A stretch of 64,000 nucleotides of DNA from Mangrovibacter yixingensis (GCF_020523985.1 NZ_JAIVKM010000001.1:2108001-2172000); one strand, 5' to 3'; positions 29,875 to 40,000 are shown, numbered from the stretch's first letter. Notes: generated by a model not told the origin, from the letters alone. Program-made: numbers and translations.

Positions 29875-30075
29875 GTATTTTAGCTAATGAAAACGATGAT
29901 CTAACTTTAGCGTACTACAGGAACTTGAGAAATCGCTAAGCAGGCCTATAACTATGACATCCCATTATAGTATATAAATAGTTCTAATATATAGCGGATT
30001 GATTTATACATCGCGTTAATAACGTCTCCAAGCAGTTAGCTTGCTTTAAAGAAAATAATTAATGCAGATCAAGGT

Positions 30076-30110
30076 GAGATTGATTCATCTTATAAAGATG
30101 AACTAATCTC
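30076..30110. repeat. Fifteen-pair imperfect hairpin
   Basis: GAGATTGATTCATCTT and AAGATGAACTAATCTC are imperfect inverted copies around a TAT loop, with one mismatch and one G:T pair. No T-run follows on either strand, so it is not a simple intrinsic terminator. Confidence 0.5.
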
Positions 30111-30180
30111 TTACTACGCATAAAAACATCAACAATGTAGCAACGTTGAAATCTGTATAATTAATCGCTTTGCTCCGTTG

Positions 30181-32022
30181 CTAATTATTATTTTCTATTT
30201 TTTTCTTGATCATCTGCACAATAGATATTGCCCAGTCCTGTGTCAAATGGTCAGTATCGAATAACATTGGATAATTTTTATCCGAGACAAAATTGCATTC
30301 ATTATTATCATCACATCCGAAGTCATAAATATTGATATACTTGACATTATATTTTGGCAGTGATTCTTTTAGCATATTATTAACCAGATCCACACTTTTA
30401 TTTCTATATTGATTAATTCCTGTACCACCCCTAACTCGAATAAGAGACGGCAATTCTTTATCAAAAACCTTCGTTTGCCCAATAATATAAATATCTGCAT
30501 TTGTTTTTCCTTTTAACTGCTTAACTGCGTTAGCAATATTTTCAGGAAGTGTGCTGGTATCTTTTACGGCTGACCAATATGCAGATATAAAGATCACATC
30601 GACGTTGCTGACGCTCTCGATTTTTTTATACACTCTATCTGTCAAATTTTTACATTCTTCTCTTTTTGCTTCACCAGGAATCAATAAGCATGAACTTAAT
30701 GTCGCCTGCATGATATTGTAGTTTGAGAACAGCTTTTTAAATGACAGGGACATATCTGCCATATGGCTATCCCCCAGCAGCAAGATGTTTTTCTTTTGCA
30801 TTGAAGGGCGCATGCAATTTTCTATATCATATGACTGGCCGGGTTTACCGGTGTAAAAACATGAATAGGGTTTACTACCGAACTGTTTTCTCCCATCGTC
30901 AGTAAGTTCATAAGCACGGCCATACCTGTCCATTGCAAGCTTTGCTGGCGAAATCCATAATTTGGAAATTTGAAATTCGACACAAATAAAACATAAAATA
31001 ATTACCAATGTAGCTGTGCTAAATATCTTTACATCAAATTTTTTACAATTCTTCTCCACTAAATAATATGATGCAAAACCTAATAGTATTGATAATAATG
31101 ACAATCCTATTTTTGACGAAATTGTTGGTTCATATGCTAAGTTGTATGCCAGAGCAACTAACGGCCAATGAACTAAGTAAATTGAATATGATGCATTACC
31201 TAGATATTGTGCAATATCGAAACGCAGAATTGTTTTTTCATTATTAACCCTTGCATGTAACAGTATTGCTGTAGCAAGAGTTGGAATAAGCATGCTCAGG
31301 CCAGTCCACTGGTCATTGTAATTTGACCACACACAAAATAATATAATTACAGAAATAGATAAGAACTGAGTTAAGGAAGGAAAGGGATTTTTATAAATAA
31401 GAGAGGATGCAAATGCACCTAAAAATAATTCCCATGCCCTTGTAGGTAAAAAATAAAATGTAGCTGAAGGATCTATTTTTTCATACCAAAGACATAAGAA
31501 TAAGGATGTTAAAAAGAATGCCCCATATACCAAGCATGATCTCTTTTTGAAGAATTTAGTATGTGCGATCAAAAGAGCCAAAGGAAAAATCAAATAATAC
31601 TGAAACTCAACACCGAGTGACCATGTATGTAACAACAAGAAACTATCCGCGTTAGGTGAAAAATAACCAGTTGTTGCATTGTAGTAAAATATATTTGACG
31701 TAAAAGTGAGAGTGCTTAGTACCTGCCCAAAAAGATCGGACAGTAACGAAGGTGGGAAAATAGCTATTGTTATAAAAGTTGCTATTATTGTTGTTGAGAG
31801 TAGTGCTGGATAAACTCGATTTATTCTTTTTTTATAGAAGGCTAAAATCCATCTCTTTTCGCCAACCATCTTTGCGCATATTTCATTCATTAAATATCCT
31901 GAAATAACAAAGAAGATATCTACTCCAATATATCCACCATCAAAATAAGGAAATTTAAAATGGAAAAGAACCACTAGTAAAACTGCTATAGCTCGCAATC
32001 CATTAATATCGCGCCTAAACAT
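30181..32022 (-). CDS. oafA: OafA-type O-antigen acyltransferase with SGNH domain
   Basis: A 613-residue two-part protein. The N-terminal half is an acyltransferase-3 membrane domain (DINGLRAIAVLLVVLFHF, GVDIFFVISGYLM, KKRINRVYPALL, LLHTWSLGVEFQYY). The C-terminal periplasmic half is an SGNH-like domain with GDSHMADMS (block I) and DTDHLTQDW carrying Asp and His. This layout matches O-antigen acetyltransferase OafA of Salmonella. ATG 32022 has GGAG as SD; an in-frame GTG at 32028 is less likely. It follows the wzz terminator and has its own promoter, so it is a separate unit. Which sugar is acylated is unknown, so the symbol is by family. Confidence 0.86.
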   Translation of the reverse strand: MFRRDINGLRAIAVLLVVLFHFKFPYFDGGYIGVDIFFVISGYLMNEICAKMVGEKRWILAFYKKRINRVYPALLSTTIIATFITIAIFPPSLLSDLFGQVLSTLTFTSNIFYYNATTGYFSPNADSFLLLHTWSLGVEFQYYLIFPLALLIAHTKFFKKRSCLVYGAFFLTSLFLCLWYEKIDPSATFYFLPTRAWELFLGAFASSLIYKNPFPSLTQFLSISVIILFCVWSNYNDQWTGLSMLIPTLATAILLHARVNNEKTILRFDIAQYLGNASYSIYLVHWPLVALAYNLAYEPTISSKIGLSLLSILLGFASYYLVEKNCKKFDVKIFSTATLVIILCFICVEFQISKLWISPAKLAMDRYGRAYELTDDGRKQFGSKPYSCFYTGKPGQSYDIENCMRPSMQKKNILLLGDSHMADMSLSFKKLFSNYNIMQATLSSCLLIPGEAKREECKNLTDRVYKKIESVSNVDVIFISAYWSAVKDTSTLPENIANAVKQLKGKTNADIYIIGQTKVFDKELPSLIRVRGGTGINQYRNKSVDLVNNMLKESLPKYNVKYINIYDFGCDDNNECNFVSDKNYPMLFDTDHLTQDWAISIVQMIKKKIENNN

Positions 32023-32073
32023 TTTCACTCCAGATAAGTATATATCTATTCATTTTTTATTATTGTATTTTAT

Positions 32074-32102
32074 ATCATACGAGAATTGTTTTTTCGAGTA
32101 AA
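32074..32102 (-). promoter_or_regulatory. Probable promoter of the OafA-type gene
   Basis: On the minus strand TTTACT (32102-32097), a 17-base spacer and TATGAT (32079-32074) make a good sigma-70 promoter. Transcription would start near 32067, about 45 bases before the ATG. Confidence 0.5.
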
Positions 32103-32182
32103 AGTTGAGACATTTTCTAACATTTCACTACACTTATACGCATTTCATTATAATATAAATTTAGTTACACCCGTTTAAAATC

Positions 32183-32209
32183 AAAAAAAACCGCCCCTAA
32201 TTGGGCGGC
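32183..32209 (-). terminator. Intrinsic terminator after wzz
   Basis: On the minus strand GGGCGG and CCGCCC arms (32203-32208 and 32191-32196) enclose a short loop, and eight T residues follow (32190-32183). It lies 35 bases beyond the wzz stop. Confidence 0.9.
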
Positions 32210-32243
32210 ATCTTTCAATCAATTTCTTGTAAAAAATCACTTA

Positions 32244-33227
32244 TTAATAACTACCCCGCCGAAATGCACCTTTTAACAGCACATAACCTGCTCCAAGCGC
32301 ACCACCAATAATAACAGATAAAATAAGAATTATTAAACGCTTTGGACTATCTCTTTTGACAGGTAGGTCAGGCTTCATAATATAACGAAATGTTGATAAA
32401 ATACGTTTATCTTTTTTAATTGATTTGACAGCAAGTAAGTTTTGTATAGCACTATAATAATCCACACTCAATGGCAATGGTGAATCTTTATAGTTTTTAA
32501 TCATTGAGTTAAGTGCATCACTTCCCAAAGTAAATAACGTGTCGTCTGTAATTCCTGTGGAATTCTGTAGCTGACTCGTTTTTATATTAGATTGTTCAGC
32601 AATTACCAACGCCTGGTTTAATACTTTCAAGCGCTCGTCTTTCTTTTGCTGGGCAGTTTGTTCCAGAGAATTAACATTATTATTTAATTCTTCTATACGC
32701 GCATTAATGTTAGCTGTTAAGTCGCCATCAATATCTGTAACTATCGAGCTATCCACTTTGCTAAGGTATAATTTTAGCCGTTCCTGAGCTTCGATTGCAT
32801 TATCACCCACATAACTAATTAATAATTGATCGGGTCTGTCTTTACTTAAAGCTTCACTGCTCAATTCTTCCTTAACTTCCTGATTTTGTAATTGTAATGA
32901 TAATGCGGCTAACCCCCCCTGGAATCGGCTAAAAAAACTGGTTTGAATATCATGAACTAGCGGAGCAGCTCCAGGATATAAAACATTCATAGCCTGCGTA
33001 TATGCGGATACCTGCCCTGAATCTGGAAGAGTAACGATAGCAGTTGATGACCATTTTTCTTGTGCAGTAAAGGCGTAGGTAGCCCCTAAAATCAGGCAGA
33101 TAACAACAAAAATGGAAATAATTTTTTTCCCTGCCCATAACTGCTGGATAATATCGATTAAATCAATCTGCTCAGATTGTGTTCGCTCATTACTGCTGGG
33201 AACTGCATTTGTATCTTTGCTCATCAT
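32244..33227 (-). CDS. wzz: O-antigen chain-length regulator Wzz
   Basis: A 327-residue polysaccharide co-polymerase that sets the number of O-antigen repeats made by Wzy. It has a cytoplasmic N-terminus with EQIDLIDIIQQLWAGKK, a first transmembrane segment (about 36-55), a long coiled periplasmic part (RIEELNNNVNSLEQTAQQKK), and a second transmembrane helix preceded by the Pro-rich PVKRDSPKR. ATG 33227 or the next codon, ATG 33224, could start it. It is followed by its own terminator. Confidence 0.92.
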   Translation of the reverse strand: MMSKDTNAVPSSNERTQSEQIDLIDIIQQLWAGKKIISIFVVICLILGATYAFTAQEKWSSTAIVTLPDSGQVSAYTQAMNVLYPGAAPLVHDIQTSFFSRFQGGLAALSLQLQNQEVKEELSSEALSKDRPDQLLISYVGDNAIEAQERLKLYLSKVDSSIVTDIDGDLTANINARIEELNNNVNSLEQTAQQKKDERLKVLNQALVIAEQSNIKTSQLQNSTGITDDTLFTLGSDALNSMIKNYKDSPLPLSVDYYSAIQNLLAVKSIKKDKRILSTFRYIMKPDLPVKRDSPKRLIILILSVIIGGALGAGYVLLKGAFRRGSY

Positions 33228-33380
33228 TGCTTTTCAGCTCGCTTAAAAAAAACCAATTTTTATGGGTGAGATCCTTCAGAACTGCACAGTAAACACCGTT
33301 TTATTTAAAGAATCCATCAGGAAAAAACTGAAAACAAACAACAGATAACACAGTGTAGAGATGATTTATAGATTTTGCCT

Positions 33381-33407
33381 GCAAAAAAGCCCGGCAAACC
33401 GGGCTTA
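33381..33407 (-). terminator. Intrinsic terminator after gnd
   Basis: On the minus strand AAGCCCGG, loop TTTG and CCGGGCTT (33406-33387) are followed by a T-run. It lies 28 bases past the gnd stop and separates gnd from wzz. Confidence 0.92.
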
Positions 33408-33434
33408 TCAGTAAAATGTATTACTTGAAACGGA

Positions 33435-34844
33435 TTAATCCAGCCATTCGGTGTGGAAGATGCCGTCTTTATCAATACGTTTGTATGTGTGTGCACCAAA
33501 GTAATCACGCTGAGCCTGAATCAGGTTAGCTGGCAGCACTTCTGCACGGTAGCTGTCGTAGTAAGCGATAGCGGCAGAGAAAGTTGGGGTTGGAATACCG
33601 TTCTGCACAGCGTAAGCCACTACATCGCGCAGCGCTTGCTGGTAGTCGTCTGCTGCTTTTTTGAAGTAAGGTGCCAAAAGCAGGTTAGCAATAGACGGGT
33701 TCTGCTCGTAAGCATCGGTAATTTTCTGCAGGAACTGGGCGCGAATAATACAGCCAGCACGGAAAATTTTCGCGATTTCGCCGTAATTCAGATCCCAGTT
33801 GTATTCTTCAGAAGCAGCACGCAACTGAGAGAAGCCCTGAGCATAAGAAACGATTTTACCCAAATACAGAGCACGGCGAACTTTCTCTGCGAATTCTGCT
33901 TTATCACCACTAAAGGTTTTCGCCTGCGGGCCACTCAACACTTTGGAAGCGGCGACACGCTGCTCTTTCAGGGAAGAGATGTAACGGGCAAATACAGATT
34001 CAGTGATAAGAGACAGCGGTTCACCCAGATCCAGAGAGCTCTGGCTGGTCCATTTGCCGGTACCTTTATTGGCAGCTTCATCCAGAATGACATCGACCAG
34101 GTAATTACCGTCTTCATCTTTTTTGGTGAAGATATCTTTGGTGATATCAATCAGGTAGCTGCTCAGCTCGCCTTTGTTCCACTCTGTAAAGGTGGTGGCC
34201 AGTTCTTCGTTAGACAGGTTAAGGCCCTGTTTCAGCAGAGAATAAGCTTCAGCAATAAGCTGCATATCGCCGTATTCAATACCGTTGTGAACCATTTTCA
34301 CATAGTGACCCGCACCATCTGCACCAATATAGGTAACGCAAGGCTCACCATCTTCGGCTACCGCAGCAATTTTAGTCAAGATTGGGGCTACCAGCTCATA
34401 GGCTTCTTTTTGGCCACCAGGCATGATGGAAGGGCCTTTCAGCGCGCCTTCTTCACCACCAGACACACCAGTACCAATGAAGTTAAAGCCTTCCGCAGAC
34501 AGTTCACGGTTACGGCGAATGGTGTCCTGGAAGAAGGTGTTACCGCCATCAATAATGATGTCGCCTTTATCAAGGAACGGTTTCAGGGATTCGATGGCCG
34601 CATCTGTGCCAGCGCCAGCTTTAACCATCAACAGGATACGACGCGGAGTTTCCAGAGATTCAACGAACTCTTGCACGGTGTAATAAGGTGCCAGTTTTTT
34701 ACCCGGGTTCTGGGCAATCACTTCCTCAGTTTTTTCACGTGAGCGGTTGAAAACGGAGACGGTATAACCACGGCTTTCAATGTTGAGCGCCAGGTTGCGC
34801 CCCATAACGGCCATACCGACTACGCCGATTTGTTGTTTGGACAT
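33435..34844 (-). CDS. gnd: 6-phosphogluconate dehydrogenase (decarboxylating)
   Basis: A 469-residue enzyme of the pentose phosphate pathway that oxidises 6-phosphogluconate to ribulose 5-phosphate, making NADPH. Signatures: [20 protein letters not shown] (NADP), [20 protein letters not shown] and [19 protein letters not shown]. The C-terminus is typical of the enterobacterial enzyme. It has no role in the glycan but classically flanks the O-antigen locus. SD CAGGAG. In E. coli gnd precedes ugd; here it follows it. Confidence 0.97.
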   Translation of the reverse strand: MSKQQIGVVGMAVMGRNLALNIESRGYTVSVFNRSREKTEEVIAQNPGKKLAPYYTVQEFVESLETPRRILLMVKAGAGTDAAIESLKPFLDKGDIIIDGGNTFFQDTIRRNRELSAEGFNFIGTGVSGGEEGALKGPSIMPGGQKEAYELVAPILTKIAAVAEDGEPCVTYIGADGAGHYVKMVHNGIEYGDMQLIAEAYSLLKQGLNLSNEELATTFTEWNKGELSSYLIDITKDIFTKKDEDGNYLVDVILDEAANKGTGKWTSQSSLDLGEPLSLITESVFARYISSLKEQRVAASKVLSGPQAKTFSGDKAEFAEKVRRALYLGKIVSYAQGFSQLRAASEEYNWDLNYGEIAKIFRAGCIIRAQFLQKITDAYEQNPSIANLLLAPYFKKAADDYQQALRDVVAYAVQNGIPTPTFSAAIAYYDSYRAEVLPANLIQAQRDYFGAHTYKRIDKDGIFHTEWLD

Positions 34845-34966
34845 TACAAACTCCTGTCTTGGGGATAATCACTGCGGTGCACTGCAGCTAAATGTATCTA
34901 TGATGTTAACTCAAGCCTGCTGCTTGTGGGTAGCCTTTGGTGCACTTACCCTACGGCAGTAGTAGT

Positions 34967-36133
34967 TCAATCGTTACCAAATAAATCTCTTGTATAAACT
35001 TTATCCATAACATCGCTGAGTTCTGCCGACATACGGTTGCTCACAATGACATCGGATTGTTGCTTGAAAGCTGCAAGGTCGTTCACTACCTGAGAGTTAA
35101 AGAACGCAGGTTCATTGAGCTCGGGTTCGTAAACAATCACAGGAATACCTTTTGCCTTAATACGTTTCATGATGCCCTGAATGGACGACGCCCGAAAATT
35201 ATCAGAACCACTTTTCATGATAAGGCGGTATACACCCACAACCTTTGGGTTACGGGCAATAATAGAATCAGCAATAAAGTCTTTACGGGTACGGTTGGCA
35301 TCTACAATTGCACTAATCAGGTTGTTCGGCACAGAATCGTAGTTTGCCAGCAACTGCTTGGTATCTTTTGGTAAGCAATAACCACCATAGCCAAAAGACG
35401 GGTTGTTGTAGTGGCTGCCAATACGCGGATCCAACCCTACTCCCTCTATGATTTGGCGAGAATTCAGCCCCATAGATTCTGCATAGCTGTCCAGCTCATT
35501 AAAATATGCCACCCTCATTGCAAGATAGGTGTTGGCAAACAGCTTAATGGCTTCTGCTTCAGTGGCATCGGTATACAGCACCGGCGCATCTTTTTTAATT
35601 GCCCCTTCAACCAACAGCCCGGCAAAAGTCTCTGCTCGCTGTGAGCGTTCGCCAATAACAATGCGCGACGGATAAAGGTTGTCGTACAACGCTTTACCTT
35701 CGCGCAAGAATTCTGGTGAGAAGATGAGGTTATTCGTGCCAAAACGTTGTTTGGCCTCTTCAGTAAAACCAACCGGAATTGTGGATTTAATGACCATCAC
35801 CGCATCCGGATTGAACTGCAGTACATCCTTGATAACAGACTCAACGCTACTGGTGTTGAAGTAGTTGGTTACCGGGTCGTAATCTGTTGGTGTAGCAATG
35901 ATGACAAAATCCGCACCTTTATAAGCAGTTTCTTTATCAGTTGTCGCGGTAAAATTTAATGCTTTATTACTCAGGTAATCCTGTATTTCTTTATCCGCAA
36001 TAGGGGACTGCTTTTGATTCAGCAGAGTTACCTTTTGCTCAACAATATCCAGCGCAACAACTTGATGGTGCTGCGAAATTAAAATGCCGTTTGAGAGGCC
36101 TACGTAGCCAGTACCTGCAATTGTGATTTTCAT
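34967..36133 (-). CDS. ugd: UDP-glucose 6-dehydrogenase
   Basis: A 388-residue NAD enzyme that oxidises UDP-glucose to UDP-glucuronic acid, needed for colanic acid and for aminoarabinose on lipid [16 protein letters not shown] is the Rossmann motif and [16 protein letters not shown] holds the catalytic cysteine. ATG 36133 gives exactly the E. coli length and has AGAG upstream; the track start at 36139 is two codons earlier. It follows wbaP by 16 bases on the minus strand, so it may be co-transcribed with the O-antigen genes. Confidence 0.95.
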   Translation of the reverse strand: MKITIAGTGYVGLSNGILISQHHQVVALDIVEQKVTLLNQKQSPIADKEIQDYLSNKALNFTATTDKETAYKGADFVIIATPTDYDPVTNYFNTSSVESVIKDVLQFNPDAVMVIKSTIPVGFTEEAKQRFGTNNLIFSPEFLREGKALYDNLYPSRIVIGERSQRAETFAGLLVEGAIKKDAPVLYTDATEAEAIKLFANTYLAMRVAYFNELDSYAESMGLNSRQIIEGVGLDPRIGSHYNNPSFGYGGYCLPKDTKQLLANYDSVPNNLISAIVDANRTRKDFIADSIIARNPKVVGVYRLIMKSGSDNFRASSIQGIMKRIKAKGIPVIVYEPELNEPAFFNSQVVNDLAAFKQQSDVIVSNRMSAELSDVMDKVYTRDLFGND

Positions 36134-36149
36134 AACCATCTCTTAAAAC

Positions 36150-37586
36150 TCAATATGCACCTTTTCTGAATAAGACCACACTGACAGTCTTAAACAAAAT
36201 GACAATATCATTCCACAGTGACCAGTTTTTTACATACCACGAATCAAAATAAACCCTGGTAGTATAATCGACATCATTACGCCCACTAACTTGCCAAAGT
36301 CCAGTCATACCTGGTTTAACCATCAAATAGTAATCGACATCATCTGAATAGCGTTCCAGCTCTTCCTGGATTACGGGCCGGGGGCCAACCAAACTCATTT
36401 CGCCTTTAAGTACATTAAATAACTGGGGCAGTTCATCCAAACTAGTCTTGCGGATGAAACGGCCAATAGGTGTTATACGCGGGTCATCTTTTAGCTTAAA
36501 ATCTTTATCCCATTCTTCGCGTGCTGCGGGGTCATTTTCCAAGAGTTCTTCAAGAACTTCTTTGGAATTCATAACCATAGAACGGAATTTATAGCAGTTA
36601 AATGCCCTACCGCGCCGGCCTATACGGCTATGTGCATAAATTGCTGGCCCACCATCACGCGACACTTTGTACCACAAATATAAGAAAAGCGGCGATGCCA
36701 CAGCCAGAATTCCCAGAGTACAGATAATATCAAAAGTACGCTTAATTACCCTGGAAGAATTCTTCGACAGGTTATTATGTACTTGTAGCAGTAGTACTTC
36801 ATGGCTAAAAATAAATGACATACTTGTGCCATATAGTGGAAAGCCACGTAGCGAAGGAATAATCGTTACATTTCTGCATTTGTGTTTTGCTAGAAATCGC
36901 AACCAATTTTCAAACTTCTCTTTTTCATCAAAATCACAGGCAATAACAAATTGAGTGGAATATGAATTAAACCGAACCAGCAGTTGTTCAGGGTCACGAA
37001 TAACAGGCCGTTCCTCTAACTCGGTCAATTCAGAATCCGCATCACAAAAGGCATCAATTTTAAACCCTGATGCTTCTTCACTTTGCAGTGCATAATATGC
37101 ATCACGTGCATTTTTGCCAGCACCCAGTATAACTGTGCGTTTCTTCCAGTACCCCATTTTATCTAAAATACGTTTAGTCACCTCCCTGAAGAGAGGAACT
37201 AAAATAATGGCATACACCCAGCAATAAGCCCACACATAGCGGGAAAAATGCCATTTTGAGAATGCAACCAGGGCAAGGTCAAATATTGAAAAAATAACAA
37301 TGGTTCTTAGAGTTTCTTTTAATTCAGACCAAAATGGCTTTTTCTGCGCATAGTGGCGAAGACGAATCCAAAACCAAAGCACACATAATGTAGTCAGGAT
37401 AACATGCGAGAAGATCCGCACATCAATTTGTAACATCGGCATAAAGGTGTTGAGGTCGCCGAGGAACAGAACCACGGTTAAAAACGAGAGCCCCAGAGCA
37501 ACATTTAACCAGATAAAATCTGAAAGCATCAGCGCACTACGGCAAATAAACTCTCTCTTATGGTCGTTAAATTGGCTACTTTTCAT
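36150..37586 (-). CDS. wbaP: Undecaprenyl-phosphate galactose phosphotransferase WbaP
   Basis: A 478-residue polyisoprenyl-phosphate hexose-1-phosphate transferase that starts O-antigen assembly, most likely by putting galactose-1-phosphate on undecaprenyl phosphate. An N-terminal membrane domain with several helices is followed by a CoA-binding-like cytoplasmic part (VILGAGKNARDAYYALQ) and a C-terminal bacterial sugar transferase domain (CYKFRSMVMNS, KTSLDELPQLFNVLKGEMS, VGPRPV). Length and order match Salmonella WbaP/RfbP. SD AGGGA. Galactose versus glucose specificity is inferred from overall resemblance. Confidence 0.88.
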   Translation of the reverse strand: MKSSQFNDHKREFICRSALMLSDFIWLNVALGLSFLTVVLFLGDLNTFMPMLQIDVRIFSHVILTTLCVLWFWIRLRHYAQKKPFWSELKETLRTIVIFSIFDLALVAFSKWHFSRYVWAYCWVYAIILVPLFREVTKRILDKMGYWKKRTVILGAGKNARDAYYALQSEEASGFKIDAFCDADSELTELEERPVIRDPEQLLVRFNSYSTQFVIACDFDEKEKFENWLRFLAKHKCRNVTIIPSLRGFPLYGTSMSFIFSHEVLLLQVHNNLSKNSSRVIKRTFDIICTLGILAVASPLFLYLWYKVSRDGGPAIYAHSRIGRRGRAFNCYKFRSMVMNSKEVLEELLENDPAAREEWDKDFKLKDDPRITPIGRFIRKTSLDELPQLFNVLKGEMSLVGPRPVIQEELERYSDDVDYYLMVKPGMTGLWQVSGRNDVDYTTRVYFDSWYVKNWSLWNDIVILFKTVSVVLFRKGAY

Positions 37587-37630
37587 TGATTGTTCCCTGG
37601 CACGAACAAGTGGTTAGTGCCTGCTGCTGT

Positions 37631-38812
37631 CTACTTTCCTGAATTGACATACGTATTTTGTGTTTTTTGGGCCTGAGTATTAATTAACCCTTCGGAAAAA
37701 TCATGCCAGGCCGTTTCCACAAAGTTCTGGATCTCATCACGGAAGCGTTGTTCTGAAAACGTTAGTGCATGTTCACGGCAATCTGCCGGGTTAATTACGT
37801 TACTGTATGTTTCAAATACGTTCACAGCTTCACATATTGCATTAGCCGTTTGTTCAAAGAAAAACACACCTGTTGGTTTTTCACTACCCAGCGGCTTCAC
37901 CGTTTCCAGGCAACCACCTTTACCGTAAGTAATCACTGGGGTTCCACTAGCTTGAGCTTCCACCGGGGAGATCCCGAAATCTTCCTCAGCAGCAAAAACA
38001 TAGGCCTTCGCACGTTTCATGTAATCGACAAGTGACGCATCATCCAGGTACCCCAAAAGCGTTATATTTGGCGTTGCAAGTTTTTTGATCTTCTCCATTT
38101 CAGAACCATCACCAATCACCACCAGTTTTTTATCTGGCATTTTGGCAAAAGCGCTCACAATCAGATCAACGCGTTTATAGGGTACCATGCGGCACGCTGC
38201 GAGGTAGAAATCTTCTTTTTGGTCACTATATTCAAACTTATCAGTATTCACTGGCGGGTAGATAACATCGGCTTGTCGCCCATACACCTTGTTGATTCGG
38301 CGAGCAATAAACTGCGAGTTACCTATAAAATGGTTAACTCCCGCGGCAGTACGATAATCCCAAATACGAATTTTATGCAGCAAATATTTTGCCACCCATC
38401 CTTTCAGCCCCTTGTTCAAACCTGCTTCACGCAAGTATTGGTGTTGAAAATCCCAGGCATAGCGAATTGGAGAGTGAACATACGATATATGAATCTGGTC
38501 AGGGCCAGTAATCACCCCTTTAGATACTGCATGGCTGCTGGAAATAACAACATCATAAGCAGACATATCCAGTTGCTCGATAGCAAGTGGCATCAAGGGT
38601 AAATAGCTTTGGAATTTTTTAGCAGCCTTAGGAAGGCGCTGAATAAATGTTGTAGTTACTGGCTTGTTTTTCAGAAAACCACGCTCCTCAGGTTTTAAGA
38701 AATCACAGACTGCGAAAAGATCGGCATCCGGGTAACAGTTCAAAAATTGTTCAACCACCTTTTCGGAACCCGCATAAGAACTGAACCACTCATGTACGAT
38801 CGCGACTTTCAT
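37631..38812 (-). CDS. GT4 glycosyltransferase, WbaZ-like (probable mannosyltransferase)
   Basis: A 393-residue family GT4 enzyme acting in the cytoplasm on the lipid-linked O-unit. It starts MKVAIVHEWFSSYAGSEKVV, with HSPIRYAWDFQHQYL in the middle, and has the EX7E donor motif region EEDFGISPVEAQASGTPVI. It resembles WbaZ-type mannosyltransferases, which fits the adjacent GDP-mannose genes; the linkage is unknown. ATG 38812 is preferred to 38824 by fit to the family start. It overlaps the 3' end of the upstream gene by 23 bases. Confidence 0.8.
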   Translation of the reverse strand: MKVAIVHEWFSSYAGSEKVVEQFLNCYPDADLFAVCDFLKPEERGFLKNKPVTTTFIQRLPKAAKKFQSYLPLMPLAIEQLDMSAYDVVISSSHAVSKGVITGPDQIHISYVHSPIRYAWDFQHQYLREAGLNKGLKGWVAKYLLHKIRIWDYRTAAGVNHFIGNSQFIARRINKVYGRQADVIYPPVNTDKFEYSDQKEDFYLAACRMVPYKRVDLIVSAFAKMPDKKLVVIGDGSEMEKIKKLATPNITLLGYLDDASLVDYMKRAKAYVFAAEEDFGISPVEAQASGTPVITYGKGGCLETVKPLGSEKPTGVFFFEQTANAICEAVNVFETYSNVINPADCREHALTFSEQRFRDEIQNFVETAWHDFSEGLINTQAQKTQNTYVNSGK

Positions 38813-39989
38813 TACGTTTCTCATTAATCAAATTAAACATTTTTTCTGTGCGGGACTGATAGGTATATTGCTGTGCCAACTCCTGGCATTGCTCAACAGA
38901 GACACGCTTGCCGGAAGTGATATCTTCCAGTGCAGCTATAAATTCTTCTGGTGTATGGCCTATCCGGGCATAGTCTTTGACATCACAAAGAGAAGGCAAG
39001 TCTACACTGACAACGGGCTTACCTGCGGCAAGATACTCAAAAAACTTCATAGGAAACATTGATGCTGTGTACTCGTTCAAATTATTCGGCAGCAATGTTG
39101 CGGCGAACCCTTTAAGGTACCCCGGCAAATCCTGGTAAGATCTGGCCCCAATCAGGTGGATATTGTTGTGCCGGGTTAGTTGGGAAGCATCCGTATTAGG
39201 ATCCCCTTCCCCTACATCCCCAATCATTACAATTGACCATTCCGGGTGCGCGACAGCAATCTCTTCGACCAGAGAAAAATTCACTTTATAACCACTAATG
39301 GCACCAATAAAACCAATTCGTGGCTCTGCTATTTCCGCAAGGTCTTCGGGAATGACCGTATCTGCCTCAAGTGCCTTAGAGAAATGGTTGTAATCTGCTA
39401 CATTGGAAAAATAATAGACTTCGTCACTCCATTGCTTACGTGTTTTAAGTAATGTCAATGATGTAACAAAGTTAATATCCGCATTGCGTACTAAATCTTC
39501 TTCCGCCTCTTGCAGGATATCCACTGGCATTCCTGGCTGTGCTTTAATTTCATCCACACAGTGGTAAACCGTATAAATAAAATTTTTCAATGCCAGAAAG
39601 CGGGTTGTAAGTGGATTGTATGTCCACAGTGTTTTATTACTAAACCCAAGCCGCCAGCACCAAAAATTCAGAGCAGTAGTTAAGATGAATTTATTCAATT
39701 TACGCACAAACGCGTAATTGTTAAATGGTATAGAAATAGGTGACCATACCCAGATATTATCTCTAACCTTACGCGGAGCTTTTATTGCTTTAACCAGACG
39801 CCGAATAATTCGTGATAGATCCTTTTTATTAACACCAGGCCTGCGCAGACCCAGCGACTCAATATAAAGCACCCGGTGCCCACGTTTAGCCAGTTCCAGA
39901 GTAACATGTTGTTTGTTCGTCCAAAAAGGGTTATCCCAGTCTGCGGTTGATAAAACAACGATATCTTTAATTTCTTTTTTTCTATTCAT
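38790..39989 (-). CDS. Glycosyltransferase (GT-B fold, TuaH/GumK-like)
   Basis: A glycosyltransferase of 399 residues. The N-terminus reads VVLSTADWDNPFWTNKQHV, and there is a C-terminal donor domain with RIGFIGAISGYKVNFSLVEE and PMKFFEYLAAGKPVVSVDLP. It recalls TuaH/GumK-type enzymes that transfer glycosyl groups to growing exopolysaccharide repeats. Donor and acceptor cannot be told. ATG 39989 is used; an in-frame TTG lies at 39995. The C-terminus overlaps the next gene. Confidence 0.75.
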   Translation of the reverse strand: MNRKKEIKDIVVLSTADWDNPFWTNKQHVTLELAKRGHRVLYIESLGLRRPGVNKKDLSRIIRRLVKAIKAPRKVRDNIWVWSPISIPFNNYAFVRKLNKFILTTALNFWCWRLGFSNKTLWTYNPLTTRFLALKNFIYTVYHCVDEIKAQPGMPVDILQEAEEDLVRNADINFVTSLTLLKTRKQWSDEVYYFSNVADYNHFSKALEADTVIPEDLAEIAEPRIGFIGAISGYKVNFSLVEEIAVAHPEWSIVMIGDVGEGDPNTDASQLTRHNNIHLIGARSYQDLPGYLKGFAATLLPNNLNEYTASMFPMKFFEYLAAGKPVVSVDLPSLCDVKDYARIGHTPEEFIAALEDITSGKRVSVEQCQELAQQYTYQSRTEKMFNLINEKRNESRDRT

Positions 39990-40000
39990 ATTCAATATGT

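Larger units (their letters stand above)
29670..30180. other. AT-rich spacer upstream of gtrA
   Basis: A 511-base spacer with no credible gene. It holds a strong imperfect hairpin (30076-30110) and a possible promoter (29846-29874). Only two GATC sites are seen (29898 and 30067), not the paired GATC/OxyR arrangement that causes phase variation of many Salmonella gtr operons. Confidence 0.5.

Noticed and set aside
29670-30180. Dam/OxyR phase-variation switch upstream of gtrA
   Set aside because: Only two widely spaced GATC sites are present and no OxyR half-site pattern was seen, unlike phase-variable Salmonella gtr operons.
23946-32022. Prophage origin of the gtr genes
   Set aside because: No integrase, attachment site, tRNA or phage gene flanks the set, so a resident prophage is not supported; acquisition by other means remains possible.
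33453-34742. Plus-strand open frame of 429 codons opposite gnd
   Set aside because: It is the antisense shadow of gnd, a highly expressed gene whose codon bias keeps the opposite frame open. Its translation resembles no protein and has no SD.
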